64,000 nucleotides of DNA from Porticoccus sp002390525 (GCA_943846655.1 OX044352.1:310001-374000), one strand, 5' to 3'; counted from the first letter of the stretch, positions 8,011 to 17,536 are shown. Numbers and translations: made by a program. The notes: generated from the sequence alone by a model not told the origin.

Positions 8011-9414
8011 ATGTCACAAGCTATAGAGTTAATTAAAGAGAGTGAGGCGCGTTGGGTTGATCTTCGTTTTACAGATACAAGGGGTAAAGAGCAACATGTA
8101 TCCTTCCCATCAAAAGATGTGGATGATGATTTTTTTCAAACAGGCAAAATGTTTGATGGCTCGTCAATAGAAGGGTGGAAAGGAATTAATGAGTCCGATA
8201 TGATCCTTATGCCTGACGATGCAACAGCTGTTTTGGACCCATTTACTGACGAACCTACAGTCATCATACGCTGTGACATCATCGAGCCTTCCACTATGCA
8301 ATCCTATGATCGAGATCCCCGTTCCGTTGCAAAACGTGCTGAAGGTTACTTAGCATCAACTGGTTTGGGTGATACAGCCTTCTTTGGTCCAGAACCAGAA
8401 TTTTTTGTATTTGATGATGTCAAATGGGGCTCAAATATAAATGGATGTTTTCACAAAGTAAATTCTGAAGAGGGAATTTGGTCATCTGGATCAGAATTCC
8501 CAGATGGAAATATGGGACATCGGCCTGGTGTTAAGGGTGGGTATTTTCCGGTCCCTCCTGTCGATAGCCTCCATGATTTACGAACTGCAATGTGTTCTGC
8601 TATGGAAGAAATGGGACTCGATGTAGAAGTTCATCATCATGAGGTAGCAACTGCTGGGCAGTGCGAAATAGGGATCAAGTTTAATACACTTGTTAAAAAA
8701 GCTGATGAAGTTCAAATTTTAAAGTACTGTGTACACAATATAGCTCATGCTTATGGTAAGACAGCAACATTTATGCCAAAACCACTTGTTGGTGATAATG
8801 GGTCCGGCATGCATTGCCACCAATCATTCTGGAAAAATGGAGAAAATGCTTTTGCAGGAGACGGATACGCTGGACTGAGTGAAACTGCTCTTTATTATAT
8901 TGGTGGAATCATTAAGCATGCTAAAGCATTAAATGCATTTGCTAATGCTTCTACAAACTCCTATAAACGACTTATTCCAGGATTTGAAGCTCCAGTTATG
9001 CTTGCATATTCAGCAAGGAATCGCTCCGCTGCACTTCGTATACCTTATGTTGCCTCGCCTAAAGGGAAACGAGTGGAAGCTAGATTTGGAGATCCCACAG
9101 CCAACCCTTACTTAATGTTTGCGTCAATGTTAATGGCAGGTATTGATGGAGTTATTAATAAAATACACCCAGGAGAAGCAGCAGATAAAGATCTTTATGA
9201 TTTATCTCCAGAAGAGAGCTCACTGATACCCCAGGTAGCAGGTAGTCTCAGAGAAGCTCTGGAGGCCTTAGACGAAGATCGAGAATTCTTAACAAAAGGT
9301 GGTGTATTTACAGATAAAATGATAGATGCATATATTGATCTTAAGATGCAAGACGTTCATCGTGTTGAGCATACCACTCATCCAGTTGAGTTTGATATGT
9401 ACTACTCTGTTTAA
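8011..9414 (+). CDS. glnA: Glutamine synthetase type I (GlnA)
   Basis: ATP-dependent ligation of ammonium to glutamate, the main entry of ammonium at low supply. Seen: 467 residues from the ATG at 8011 with GGAG at 8001-8004. Conserved blocks are MFDGSSIEGW, FGPEPEFFVFD, the glutamate-binding loop region NRSAALRIP, and Tyr396 in DLYDLSPEE, the position adenylylated by GlnE in GSI-beta enzymes. Regulation: the sigma-54 promoter and paired NtrC sites upstream indicate induction under nitrogen limitation. It is followed by a strong hairpin and then glnL-glnG. Confidence 0.98.
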   Translation: MSQAIELIKESEARWVDLRFTDTRGKEQHVSFPSKDVDDDFFQTGKMFDGSSIEGWKGINESDMILMPDDATAVLDPFTDEPTVIIRCDIIEPSTMQSYDRDPRSVAKRAEGYLASTGLGDTAFFGPEPEFFVFDDVKWGSNINGCFHKVNSEEGIWSSGSEFPDGNMGHRPGVKGGYFPVPPVDSLHDLRTAMCSAMEEMGLDVEVHHHEVATAGQCEIGIKFNTLVKKADEVQILKYCVHNIAHAYGKTATFMPKPLVGDNGSGMHCHQSFWKNGENAFAGDGYAGLSETALYYIGGIIKHAKALNAFANASTNSYKRLIPGFEAPVMLAYSARNRSAALRIPYVASPKGKRVEARFGDPTANPYLMFASMLMAGIDGVINKIHPGEAADKDLYDLSPEESSLIPQVAGSLREALEALDEDREFLTKGGVFTDKMIDAYIDLKMQDVHRVEHTTHPVEFDMYYSV

Positions 9415-9427
9415 GTGTTATCAAATC

Positions 9428-9466
9428 ATTAGACTAGGTTGTATACCATCTGCAATCTAGTCTAAT
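9428..9466 (+). terminator. Strong hairpin between glnA and glnL
   Basis: Seen: ATTAGACTAG at 9428-9437 pairs perfectly with CTAGTCTAAT at 9457-9466. Pairing continues inward over 9438-9441/9453-9456 (one G-U), giving about 14 pairs around an 11-base loop. The tract after it is TTATT, not a clean T run. Known: enteric glnA and glnL are separated by a partial terminator. Inference: partial terminator or mRNA stabiliser that sets the glnA to glnLG ratio. Confidence 0.55.
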
Positions 9467-9542
9467 TTATTCAATAGTTACCAATTTTTATAAAGAGCCT
9501 AATGTCGAAATTTCCTAGTCTAGTTAAATGATTGATTGAATC

Positions 9543-10631
9543 ATGAAAATGGAAGAAATAAAGAACATAGTCTTAGATAATCTAAATGTCTCAGTTATAT
9601 TGTTGGATGAGAAGCTGAAAATACTTTACGCGAACTCTGCGACTGAAAGTTTATTTGATACTAGTTCATTTCGTGTTGTGGGCAAATCGATATTTAATTT
9701 TTTAAAAGAGTACGATGAAGATCCGCAGAGCAGTCAAATTGACTTTTCTGCTATAGATAAAGCGGTGGATGACTATCGTCCATTTACACAAAGAGAGGTA
9801 TGTCTTCAGCTTCCTGATAAAGCACACATTACTGTAGATTTTACTGTTTCTCCCATAATTCATGGTTCTAAAAAAATGCTTTTATTAGAAATTCAGCAGG
9901 TGGAAAGACTAATACAGCTGAATAAAGAGCAGGGATTTCTAGATACGCACAAGTCAGCCAGAAACTTAATTCGTGACCTTGCTCATGAAATAAAAAACCC
10001 TCTGGGAGGAATTAAAGGCGCAGCACAACTTCTTTCAGATGACCTTGAAAATCGACCAGAATTACGTGAATTTACTAGTATTATTACCAAGGAAACTAAT
10101 AGGCTATCCAAGCTTGTAAATCAAATGCTTGGATCAAATACCTTACCGAAATTTACTTCAATAAATATTCATGAAATTATTGAGCATGTCGCATCACTTA
10201 TAGAAAAAGATACTATGGGTAAGATAAATATAAATAAGATCTACGATCCAAGCATCCCAGAAATCAGTGGGGACAGAGGGAAACTAACTCAGGCTTTTTT
10301 GAACATAATGCTTAACTCCGTTCAAGCGCTCTCTGATTGCAAAACAGCAAATCCCATGATAGAAGTTACGACGAGTATTGAGAGAAATCAAACAATCCGA
10401 GGGGTTCATCATAGGATGAACTGCTGCATACAAATTGTCGACAATGGTCCGGGTGTTTCAGAAGAGATGCTCGATTGTATGTTTTTTCCATCGATTAGTG
10501 GAAAAGTAGGAGGAACTGGTCTCGGTTTGTCTATTTCTCAGTCCGCGATAGATATTCATCAAGGTCTTATTAAATGTGAAAATAAGAGCGGCAAAACATT
10601 TTTTTATATCTACTTACCGTTGGATAAATAA
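9543..10631 (+). CDS. glnL: Nitrogen regulator histidine kinase NtrB (GlnL)
   Basis: Cytosolic sensor kinase/phosphatase that phosphorylates NtrC when the PII protein signals nitrogen limitation. Seen: 362 residues; an N-terminal PAS domain (about 5-115), then the H box RDLAHEIKNPLGG with the phosphorylated His148. The N box NIMLNSVQAL, G1 DNGPGV and G2 GGTGLGLS boxes follow in the HATPase domain. There are no membrane segments, as expected. It ends one base before the glnG start codon, so the two are probably co-translated. Confidence 0.96.
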   Translation: MKMEEIKNIVLDNLNVSVILLDEKLKILYANSATESLFDTSSFRVVGKSIFNFLKEYDEDPQSSQIDFSAIDKAVDDYRPFTQREVCLQLPDKAHITVDFTVSPIIHGSKKMLLLEIQQVERLIQLNKEQGFLDTHKSARNLIRDLAHEIKNPLGGIKGAAQLLSDDLENRPELREFTSIITKETNRLSKLVNQMLGSNTLPKFTSINIHEIIEHVASLIEKDTMGKININKIYDPSIPEISGDRGKLTQAFLNIMLNSVQALSDCKTANPMIEVTTSIERNQTIRGVHHRMNCCIQIVDNGPGVSEEMLDCMFFPSISGKVGGTGLGLSISQSAIDIHQGLIKCENKSGKTFFYIYLPLDK

Positions 10632-10632
10632 T

Positions 10633-12042
10633 ATGAAACATAATGTCTGGATCGTTGATGATGATCAATCTATTCGTTGGGTCATGGAGAAAGCTCTTGC
10701 AAGAGAAAATATGATAGTAAGTTCCTTTGAGACTGCACAAGAGCTTCTTATTGAGCTTATTAAAACAACTCCAGATACGGTGATAACTGATATAAGAATG
10801 CCTGGAATGAGTGGCTTGGAACTTTTGAAAAAGATTCACGCTTCAAATCCAAATCTACCTATAATAGTTACTACAGCCCATTCAGATCTGGATAGTGCTG
10901 TATCTGCCTATCAAGGTGGCGCATTCGAATATTTACCTAAACCATTCGATCTTCAAGATTTAGTAGCAGTAACACAACGCGCGATAAGCTTCACAAAAGA
11001 TCAAAGAAAAGCAAGTATTTCAGAGGAAAGCATTTCTGATAATCATAATGAAATAATCGGTGAAGCTCAATCTATGCAAGAGGTCTTCCGTGCTATCGGT
11101 AGATTATCAAACTCAAATATTACTGTCTTAATTAATGGTGAGTCGGGTACAGGGAAAGAGCTTGTAGCTAAAGCATTGCATGATAATAGTCCTCGTAAAG
11201 AAAACAAATTTATCGCCCTAAATATGGCTGCCATTCCACATGACTTAATAGAATCGGAATTATTTGGACATGAAAAAGGCGCCTTTAGTGGAGCAAGTCA
11301 GCGTAGAGAAGGTCGTTTTCAGCAAGCAAATGGTGGGACACTTTTTCTGGATGAAATAGGCGATATGCCTGCTGAGGCACAAACAAGACTATTGCGTGTG
11401 CTTGCCAATGGAGAATTTTACCTAGTAGGTGGCCACATACCAATAAAAGTTGATACTCGAATTATTGCGGCCACTCATCAGAATCTTGAAGAACTTGTAA
11501 CTAAAAATTTATTTAGGGAAGATCTATTTCATCGCCTAAATGTTATTCGAATACATCTTCCAAACCTTGTTGACCGTAGAGAAGATATCCCAAAACTATT
11601 AAGGCATTTTTTAAGTACAGCAGCAAAAGAATTAAAATATGAAACAAAAATTCTTACAGATGAAGCTATAGAATACCTAAGTATTCTTCCATGGCCAGGA
11701 AATGTGAGGCAATTAGAAAATGTATGCCGATGGATAACGGTTATGGCACCAGGCATAGAGGTTCGTACAGAAGACTTACCAGCTGAGTTTCTTAACATAA
11801 CAGATGATGATTCGAAAGATTCCATGTCTTGGGAAGAGCATCTTAAGCAATGGGCTCAAGAAGAGCTATCGTCTGGAAATACTGAAATTATAGCTAGAGC
11901 AACAAGAACCTTTGAGAAAACTTTAATTGAAGCTACTTTAATTAAAACCGGTGGCAGAAAAAGTAAGGCTGCAGAAATATTAGGTCTAGGTAGAAACACA
12001 CTTGCCCGAAAACTTAAAGAATTAGAGATAATTAGCGATTAA
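10633..12042 (+). CDS. glnG: Nitrogen response regulator NtrC (GlnG)
   Basis: Enhancer-binding activator that drives sigma-54 promoters of nitrogen genes. Seen: 469 residues, the enteric length, starting MKHNVWIVDDD; an upstream in-frame start would lie inside glnL. The receiver domain carries the phosphorylated Asp53 (TDIRMPGMSG). In the AAA+ domain, Walker A is GESGTGKE (169-176) and Walker B is TLFLDEIGD. A Fis-type helix-turn-helix lies near 446-466 (GRKSKAAEILGLGRNTLARK). Oddity: the sigma-54 contact loop reads GAFSGA (216-221) instead of GAFTGA, a conservative Thr to Ser change. Confidence 0.97.
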   Translation: MKHNVWIVDDDQSIRWVMEKALARENMIVSSFETAQELLIELIKTTPDTVITDIRMPGMSGLELLKKIHASNPNLPIIVTTAHSDLDSAVSAYQGGAFEYLPKPFDLQDLVAVTQRAISFTKDQRKASISEESISDNHNEIIGEAQSMQEVFRAIGRLSNSNITVLINGESGTGKELVAKALHDNSPRKENKFIALNMAAIPHDLIESELFGHEKGAFSGASQRREGRFQQANGGTLFLDEIGDMPAEAQTRLLRVLANGEFYLVGGHIPIKVDTRIIAATHQNLEELVTKNLFREDLFHRLNVIRIHLPNLVDRREDIPKLLRHFLSTAAKELKYETKILTDEAIEYLSILPWPGNVRQLENVCRWITVMAPGIEVRTEDLPAEFLNITDDDSKDSMSWEEHLKQWAQEELSSGNTEIIARATRTFEKTLIEATLIKTGGRKSKAAEILGLGRNTLARKLKELEIISD

Positions 12043-12060
12043 GTCTTAATGATAAATGAT

Positions 12061-12471
12061 TTATTCTTTTACAACTGGAAGACTCTGGTTTTGCCATTCC
12101 ATCATGCCCCCTGTTAGTCTTAGTGCACTAAATCCCTCTTGCTGTAATTTTCGACCAACAGAGCCAGAATGCTGACTTTGCTTATCAGCAATTATAATTG
12201 CTTTCGTTCGATACTGTTCAAGTTGAGGTATTCTCTGATTCAATTTAGCATATGGAATATTAATTGCCCCCGCTATATGCCCCAAACTAAAATCTTTTGT
12301 TTCACGAACATCTAAAAGTATCGCTTCTTCAGAATTTATCATGCGAGTAACTACATGCGGTGATATAGTTTTACCGCTTTTAGCGCGCTCGTTAATTGCA
12401 TACAAATAAATGAGGGTCATAAAAATACTCACAAGAACCCATTGTTCGCTTATAAAGTCAAAAAATTCCAA
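12061..12471 (-). CDS. yibN: Membrane-anchored rhodanese-like protein YibN
   Basis: Rhodanese-fold protein tethered to the inner membrane. Seen: 136 residues; one N-terminal membrane helix (about 11-26), then a rhodanese domain with LLDVRETKDFSLGHIAGAINIP. The active-site loop reads IIADKQSQHSG: Asp96 stands where sulfurtransferases have Cys, so it is probably not a sulfurtransferase. Known: Escherichia coli YibN also lacks this Cys and also lies next to gpmI. The start is TTG at 12471 with GGAG 9 bases upstream; no ATG is available before the helix. Convergent with glnG. Confidence 0.82.
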   Translation of the reverse strand: MEFFDFISEQWVLVSIFMTLIYLYAINERAKSGKTISPHVVTRMINSEEAILLDVRETKDFSLGHIAGAINIPYAKLNQRIPQLEQYRTKAIIIADKQSQHSGSVGRKLQQEGFSALRLTGGMMEWQNQSLPVVKE

Positions 12472-12634
12472 GGTGATTAACTCCGATTGCTGTTTTTGTA
12501 TATTAAAGAAGACAATATCTGTAAATTATACACAGCGAAACGATTAACGGGAAACCATCATTGGCGCTAATCGCTCTTTGTCGGTAATATTCTTACTATC
12601 AATCTATAAAAAATCAAACAGAGCCTAAAAATTT

Positions 12635-14179
12635 ATGACTAAATCAAAAAAACCACTATTGCTTTTGATACTAGATGGATTTGGATATAGTGAAAAAAAG
12701 AAGCATAATGCTATATATTCAGCTAAAACACCTATATTAGACGGCTTATGGAGTAAGTGCCCACATAGCTTGATTGATACTTCTGGTCCTGCAGTTGGGC
12801 TACCTGTTGGGCAAATGGGTAATAGCGAAGTAGGTCATGTTACTCTCGGATCAGGAAGAGTCTTACATCAAAATCTTTCACAAATTAATAATTGTATCAA
12901 AAATGGTGATTTTTTCTCTAATCCTTCATATATAAAAGCAGTTGATAAAGCGATCGCTAATGATAGAGCGGTACATATCTTTGGTCTTCTCTCTGCGGGG
13001 GGGGTACATAGTCATGAGGATCATATAAATAATGTAATCAAACTTGCAGCCAAAAGAGGTGCTAAAAAGATATATTTGCATGCTTTTTTAGATGGAAGGG
13101 ATACGCCACCAAGGAGCGCTGAAGGGTCAATTAAAACAACGGAGGCTATTCTTTCGGACTTAGGTGTAGGAAAAATCGCCAGTATATCTGGACGATTTTA
13201 TGCAATGGATAGAGATAAAAGATGGGATCGCCTTGAAGCAGTATACAATATGCTCACAGATGACTACCCTGAATATATAGCTGACAGTGCAATTGAGGCG
13301 CTGGAAGACAGCTATAATTATACTGATAGCGATGAATTTGTTTTACCAACCAAAATTTCTACAATGAATGAAAAATCTATGGTGGTTGATGGTGATGTAA
13401 TTATTTTCATGAATTTTAGGCCAGACCGAGCTAGACAGATAACTAATGCTTTTACCGATGACAATTTTATTGGGTTCATCAGAAAAAAACGTCCAAAATT
13501 AGCTGATTTTGTAATGACCACTCAGTACTCCAAAGATATCCAAGCTTCGGTAGCATTCCCGCCAGAAGAAATTCGTAACTCATTAGGGGAGCATTTAAGT
13601 AATTTAGATAAAACACAATTAAGAATCGCAGAAACTGAAAAATATGCTCACGTAACCTTTTTCTTTAGTGGTGGGCAAGAAAATCTTTTCAAAGGAGAAT
13701 CAAGAATACTAATTCCATCCCCAAAAGTCGAAACCTATGATCTCATGCCAGAAATGAGTGCTTATGAGCTCACAGATAATCTTATTGAAGCAATTAATAG
13801 CAAAGATTTTGATGTTATTATTTGTAACTATGCGAACTGTGACCAAGTTGGTCACAGCGGAATATTTAAGGCGGCAGCTAAGGCTGTAGAGGTGATTGAT
13901 GAATGCATTGGTAAACTGTTATTGGCAGTTGAGAATGCTGGCGGTCAGTGCTTAATAACTGCTGATCATGGTAATGTTGAGCAAATGTTCGATGAAGAGA
14001 CTGGGCAGCCTCATACACAACACACTACTTTACCAGTTCCCCTGATATATATAGGAGAAAAGAAAATATCACTTCTTAAACAGGGATCGTTGTCAGATGT
14101 CGCCCCTACAATTTTAACAATTATGGATTTACCTCAGCCCAAGGAAATGTCAGGAAAATCCCTAGTCAAAAATCACTAA
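12635..14179 (+). CDS. gpmI: 2,3-bisphosphoglycerate-independent phosphoglycerate mutase
   Basis: Interconverts 3- and 2-phosphoglycerate in glycolysis and gluconeogenesis using two manganese ions. Seen: 514 residues, normal for the family. An early metal site is LILDGFGYS, and the catalytic Ser64 lies in MGNSEVGH. HSHEDH and FLDGRDTPPRS follow, and the C-terminal metal site reads TADHGNVEQM. It precedes envC by about 15-30 bases, the same order as in Escherichia coli (yibN-gpmI-envC). Confidence 0.97.
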   Translation: MTKSKKPLLLLILDGFGYSEKKKHNAIYSAKTPILDGLWSKCPHSLIDTSGPAVGLPVGQMGNSEVGHVTLGSGRVLHQNLSQINNCIKNGDFFSNPSYIKAVDKAIANDRAVHIFGLLSAGGVHSHEDHINNVIKLAAKRGAKKIYLHAFLDGRDTPPRSAEGSIKTTEAILSDLGVGKIASISGRFYAMDRDKRWDRLEAVYNMLTDDYPEYIADSAIEALEDSYNYTDSDEFVLPTKISTMNEKSMVVDGDVIIFMNFRPDRARQITNAFTDDNFIGFIRKKRPKLADFVMTTQYSKDIQASVAFPPEEIRNSLGEHLSNLDKTQLRIAETEKYAHVTFFFSGGQENLFKGESRILIPSPKVETYDLMPEMSAYELTDNLIEAINSKDFDVIICNYANCDQVGHSGIFKAAAKAVEVIDECIGKLLLAVENAGGQCLITADHGNVEQMFDEETGQPHTQHTTLPVPLIYIGEKKISLLKQGSLSDVAPTILTIMDLPQPKEMSGKSLVKNH

Positions 14180-14193
14180 TATAGCACTAATTG

Positions 14194-15348
14194 ATGGTAA
14201 TACATTTAATGCGATATTTCATTTCAAGAATACTTATTGCTCTCATTTTCATTGCGCCTATATTGGCTGAAGAAAAAAATGATCTACATAAACTAAATAA
14301 ATTAAATAATAAAATTTCTGATCTTAAAAAATCTCTTGTAGGGCATGGGGAAAGCCAAGAATCATTAAATAATCAATTAGAAAAAACCGAGTTATCCCTG
14401 GCAAAAATAACCTCCAAGATAAGAGCTTTTGAAAAAAAAATAGATTCTCTAAGCCGCAGAATTGAAAATCTTAATGAGCAAAGAAATAATTTAGCAGCAT
14501 TCTTAAAGAAACAACAATATCTAATAAAAAATTATATTAAATTTCTTCATCGTCAAGGAACAGAAGAGCCTCTAAAGCTTATTTTAAAACAACACAACCC
14601 AAAAAATATTAATCGAATACTTGAATATTATAATTACTTTATAAATGCTAGAAATGAAAAAATTAACAGCTATAAAGAGAAAATTAAAGAGCTTAATATT
14701 ATCCAAAAGCTAATTTCAGATCAAAAAATAGAATTAATGCGAAATCGATCTGAACTTAAAGAAAGAAAAAATAGCTTCTTATCATTACAAAGCTCAAGAG
14801 CACTTACTATAAAGAAACTTAATAGTAAAATTAATTCTTCACAACTCAAGCTTGCTTTATACGCTGACCAGAAAGCTAATCTAGAAACCTTATTAAGAAA
14901 AAAAACCCACGCATTGAATCATCCTTCTAGCACCTCTTCAAAAAACAATTTTTATGAAAATAAAGGTAAGCTACCCTGGCCTGTGAATGCTAATCCAAGT
15001 AACGAGTATGATTTAAAATCGAATTCTTCGATGCACTCAAAAGGCTGGCTTCTAAAAACTAATGCGGGATCTCCAGTTAGAGTTGTTCATGATGGTAAAA
15101 TCATATTTGCAAATTATCTTAAAGGGCACGGTCTTTTGATAATAGTTAGTCATGGTGACGGCTTCATGACGTTATATGCTCATAACCAATTCCTTTTAAA
15201 AAAAATGGGTGACTGGGTATTGAAAGGCGAAGATATCGCGAGGGTGGGAAACACTGGTGGTCTTGATGAGCATGCACTTTATTTTGAAGTGAGAGAAAAT
15301 GGGAAGCCTTCAAATCCGAAGATTTGGCTCTTAAGTAAGAATTACTAG
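14194..15348 (+). CDS. envC: Murein hydrolase activator EnvC
   Basis: Periplasmic coiled-coil protein that, with FtsEX, activates the amidases AmiA/AmiB during septum splitting. Seen: about 384 residues; a signal peptide around RYFISRILIALIFIAPILA, long Lys/Glu-rich coiled coils (roughly 30-115 and 165-245), then a C-terminal LytM domain. The metal-binding His residues of active LytM enzymes are missing: the usual HLHFEVR reads ALYFEVR. That matches EnvC-type activators rather than hydrolases. The start could be the ATG at 14194 or 14209; neither has a clear ribosome site and both give a signal peptide. Confidence 0.9.
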   Translation: MVIHLMRYFISRILIALIFIAPILAEEKNDLHKLNKLNNKISDLKKSLVGHGESQESLNNQLEKTELSLAKITSKIRAFEKKIDSLSRRIENLNEQRNNLAAFLKKQQYLIKNYIKFLHRQGTEEPLKLILKQHNPKNINRILEYYNYFINARNEKINSYKEKIKELNIIQKLISDQKIELMRNRSELKERKNSFLSLQSSRALTIKKLNSKINSSQLKLALYADQKANLETLLRKKTHALNHPSSTSSKNNFYENKGKLPWPVNANPSNEYDLKSNSSMHSKGWLLKTNAGSPVRVVHDGKIIFANYLKGHGLLIIVSHGDGFMTLYAHNQFLLKKMGDWVLKGEDIARVGNTGGLDEHALYFEVRENGKPSNPKIWLLSKNY

Positions 15349-15452
15349 ATTGATGTTAATAATATATAGTTATAGTGGTGACTTAAAATATTGGTGTTTA
15401 AAAATAAGGGTGAGATTATGTTTTCTTCAAGATATATAATATTTTTATAATA

Positions 15453-16226
15453 TTAAAGTCTCATTTCGATACCCTGTTTTGCCATGTATGTCTTGGCTTC
15501 TTTAATTGTAAACTCGCCGAAATGAAAAATACTAGCAGCTAGAACTGCATCAGCCTGCCCCTCAAGAATACCATCAGCTAAATGCTTCAGATTACCTGCC
15601 CCTCCTGAAGCAATAATAGGAATATCAACTTCTGAGCTAACTGCTTTTGTAAGCTCAAGATTAAAACCATTTTTAGTTCCATCGTTATCCATGCTAGTCA
15701 GTAAAATTTCACCTGCTCCATATCTGGCCATCATATTTGTCCAATCCAGTACATCAATTCCTGTAGTATTTCTGCCGCCATGAGTAAATACTTCCCATTT
15801 TATGGGCTCATCATTGGTGCTAGTTTTCTTAGCATCAATAGCTACGACAATACACTGGGAACCAAAACGATCAGCAGCAATACGTACGAATTCTGGAGTT
15901 TTTACAGCTGCTGAATTGATGCTTACCTTATCAGCACCAGCGTTGAGCAAGTTCCTTATATCCGACAAGTTTCTTACACCACCGCCCACTGTAAGGGGGA
16001 TAAATACCTCACTTGCCATTCGCTCTACTGTATTTATTATAGTGTCTCGGCCTTCATGGCTGGCTGTGATATCTAAGAAAGTAATTTCATCAGCTCCTTC
16101 CTGATTGTATCGCTTAGCCACTTCTATAGGATCACCAGCATCTCTGATATCTATGAATTGGACACCCTTAACCACCCGACCTCTGTCAACATCGAGACAA
16201 GGAATAATTCTCTTTGCTAGTGTCAT
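15453..16226 (-). CDS. hisF: Imidazole glycerol phosphate synthase cyclase subunit HisF
   Basis: Uses ammonia channelled from HisH to make imidazole glycerol phosphate and AICAR in histidine synthesis. Seen: 257 residues, a (beta/alpha)8 barrel starting MTLAKRIIPCLDVDRGRVVKG with the catalytic Asp12. The second catalytic Asp lies in VVAIDAKK, and GGVRNLSD and IIASGGAG are phosphate-binding loops. hisH, hisA and hisB are not in the window, so hisF stands apart from its partners here. It is convergent with envC, and only weak AT hairpins lie between them. Confidence 0.97.
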   Translation of the reverse strand: MTLAKRIIPCLDVDRGRVVKGVQFIDIRDAGDPIEVAKRYNQEGADEITFLDITASHEGRDTIINTVERMASEVFIPLTVGGGVRNLSDIRNLLNAGADKVSINSAAVKTPEFVRIAADRFGSQCIVVAIDAKKTSTNDEPIKWEVFTHGGRNTTGIDVLDWTNMMARYGAGEILLTSMDNDGTKNGFNLELTKAVSSEVDIPIIASGGAGNLKHLADGILEGQADAVLAASIFHFGEFTIKEAKTYMAKQGIEMRL

Positions 16227-16290
16227 AAAATGACCTTAATTATATTGGGAACCAAAAAATTTCACTTCTACAAGTCACTATAGCCTGATA

Positions 16291-16884
16291 CTAATCTTTA
16301 TCAAAAAGATGTCCTAATTTTCCCGCTTTTACTGCCAAATATGCTTCATTGTGAGGATTTTGTCCTGTCTGAATTGATAGTCGCTCAGATACAACAATTC
16401 CCATATCTTTAAGCGCTTTAACTTTTTTAGGATTATTCGTGAGTAGTCTAACATCAACTATACCAAGATGATTAAAAATAGATTCGCATACACTATAATC
16501 TCTTGCATCAGGATCAAAACCCAGCTGCTCATTCGCCTCAACTGTATCAGCACCCTCATCTTGGAGATGGTATGCCTTAATTTTATTAAGCAAACCAATA
16601 CCTCTGCCCTCTTGGCGAAGATAAACTATAGCTCCTACTTCTTCCTTAGCAATAAGACGCATAGATTCCTCGAGCTGAGACCCACAATCACATCGCAGAC
16701 TAAATAAAGAATCACCCGTTAAGCATTCAGAGTGAATTCTGACTAATACTGGCTTATGAGTAGATACTGAACCTAAAGTTAAAACAATATGTTCTTTTTT
16801 TTCAATATCATCAAAAAAACCATGTAGCTTAAAAGTTCCCCACCGAGTTGGTAGCTCTGCGCTTTGTATGAAATTCAATGACAC
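16291..16884 (-). CDS. ribA: GTP cyclohydrolase II (RibA)
   Basis: First committed step of the pyrimidine branch of riboflavin synthesis: opens GTP with release of formate and pyrophosphate. Seen: 197 residues. The zinc ligands are Cys54, Cys65 and Cys67 in CLTGDSLFSLRCDCGSQ; LRQEGRGIGLL is the catalytic segment. The start is GTG at 16884 with GGAG 6 bases upstream. This is the complete, stand-alone enzyme. It explains how the degenerate cyclohydrolase-like tail of the RibB protein at 19640-20743 can be tolerated. It lies downstream of pgpA on the same strand. Confidence 0.97.
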   Translation of the reverse strand: MSLNFIQSAELPTRWGTFKLHGFFDDIEKKEHIVLTLGSVSTHKPVLVRIHSECLTGDSLFSLRCDCGSQLEESMRLIAKEEVGAIVYLRQEGRGIGLLNKIKAYHLQDEGADTVEANEQLGFDPDARDYSVCESIFNHLGIVDVRLLTNNPKKVKALKDMGIVVSERLSIQTGQNPHNEAYLAVKAGKLGHLFDKD

Positions 16885-16991
16885 AATTTACTCCGAATAG
16901 CCTAATTTAAGGGTGGTCATTTTAACTATGATACATAACGAGTAAAAGAACTTTACATTTATAATCACTTAGACTTAATAAATTTTAATTT

Positions 16992-17474
16992 TTATAAGAT
17001 TTTCATGGTCACATACAAAACTATGGCAGTAAAACCACCGGCTAACAAATCGTCTGCCATAATACCTATACCCCCAGATATATTTTTATCTATCCAACTT
17101 ATAGGCCAAGGTTTCAATATATCAAAAAACCTAAACAGCAAAAAACTTACAAAAATCCAGCCCCAAGTAACTGGGACTAAAATCATAGCAAGCCATATTC
17201 CAACTATTTCATCCCATACAATTCCACTATGGTCGTGAACATTTAGATCGCGCGCAGTTTTTCCACAAAAATATATTCCAGCTAGAGCTGCAATTACTAT
17301 AACGATAATATAAGTAACTAATGACAGATTTACTAAAAACATCCAAGCTAAAATGCCTAATAAAGTACCTGCAGTTCCTGGTGCCTTAGCGAACAAACCA
17401 CTACCAAAACCAAATGCTAAAAAGTGAACTGGGTTTCTTAAAAGTTGCCTAAAAGTTGGGCTAACTGTATTCAT
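16992..17474 (-). CDS. pgpA: Phosphatidylglycerophosphatase A
   Basis: Inner-membrane phosphatase that converts phosphatidylglycerol phosphate to phosphatidylglycerol. Seen: 160 residues with about four membrane segments. The N-terminal block reads FGFGSGLFAKAPGTAGTLLG and the C-terminal block DDLLAGGFTA; both are characteristic of the PgpA family, and the acidic residues are the probable metal site. It follows thiL at the end of the nusB-thiL-pgpA run, an arrangement common in gammaproteobacteria. Confidence 0.94.
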   Translation of the reverse strand: MNTVSPTFRQLLRNPVHFLAFGFGSGLFAKAPGTAGTLLGILAWMFLVNLSLVTYIIVIVIAALAGIYFCGKTARDLNVHDHSGIVWDEIVGIWLAMILVPVTWGWIFVSFLLFRFFDILKPWPISWIDKNISGGIGIMADDLLAGGFTAIVLYVTMKIL

Positions 17475-17536
17475 TTATTATGCTCTTTTTTTGATAGAAA
17501 TATTTTTAAATATATCAAAATTAGTACCGATAATCT

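Noticed and set aside
14194..15348. Active LytM endopeptidase.
   Set aside because: The metal-binding His residues are missing (ALYFEVR in place of HLHFEVR), so an EnvC-type activator is the better call.
15437..15455. AT-only hairpin (TAATATT/AATATTA) between envC and hisF as a terminator.
   Set aside because: Seven A-T pairs are too weak, and similar stems occur by chance throughout this AT-rich sequence.
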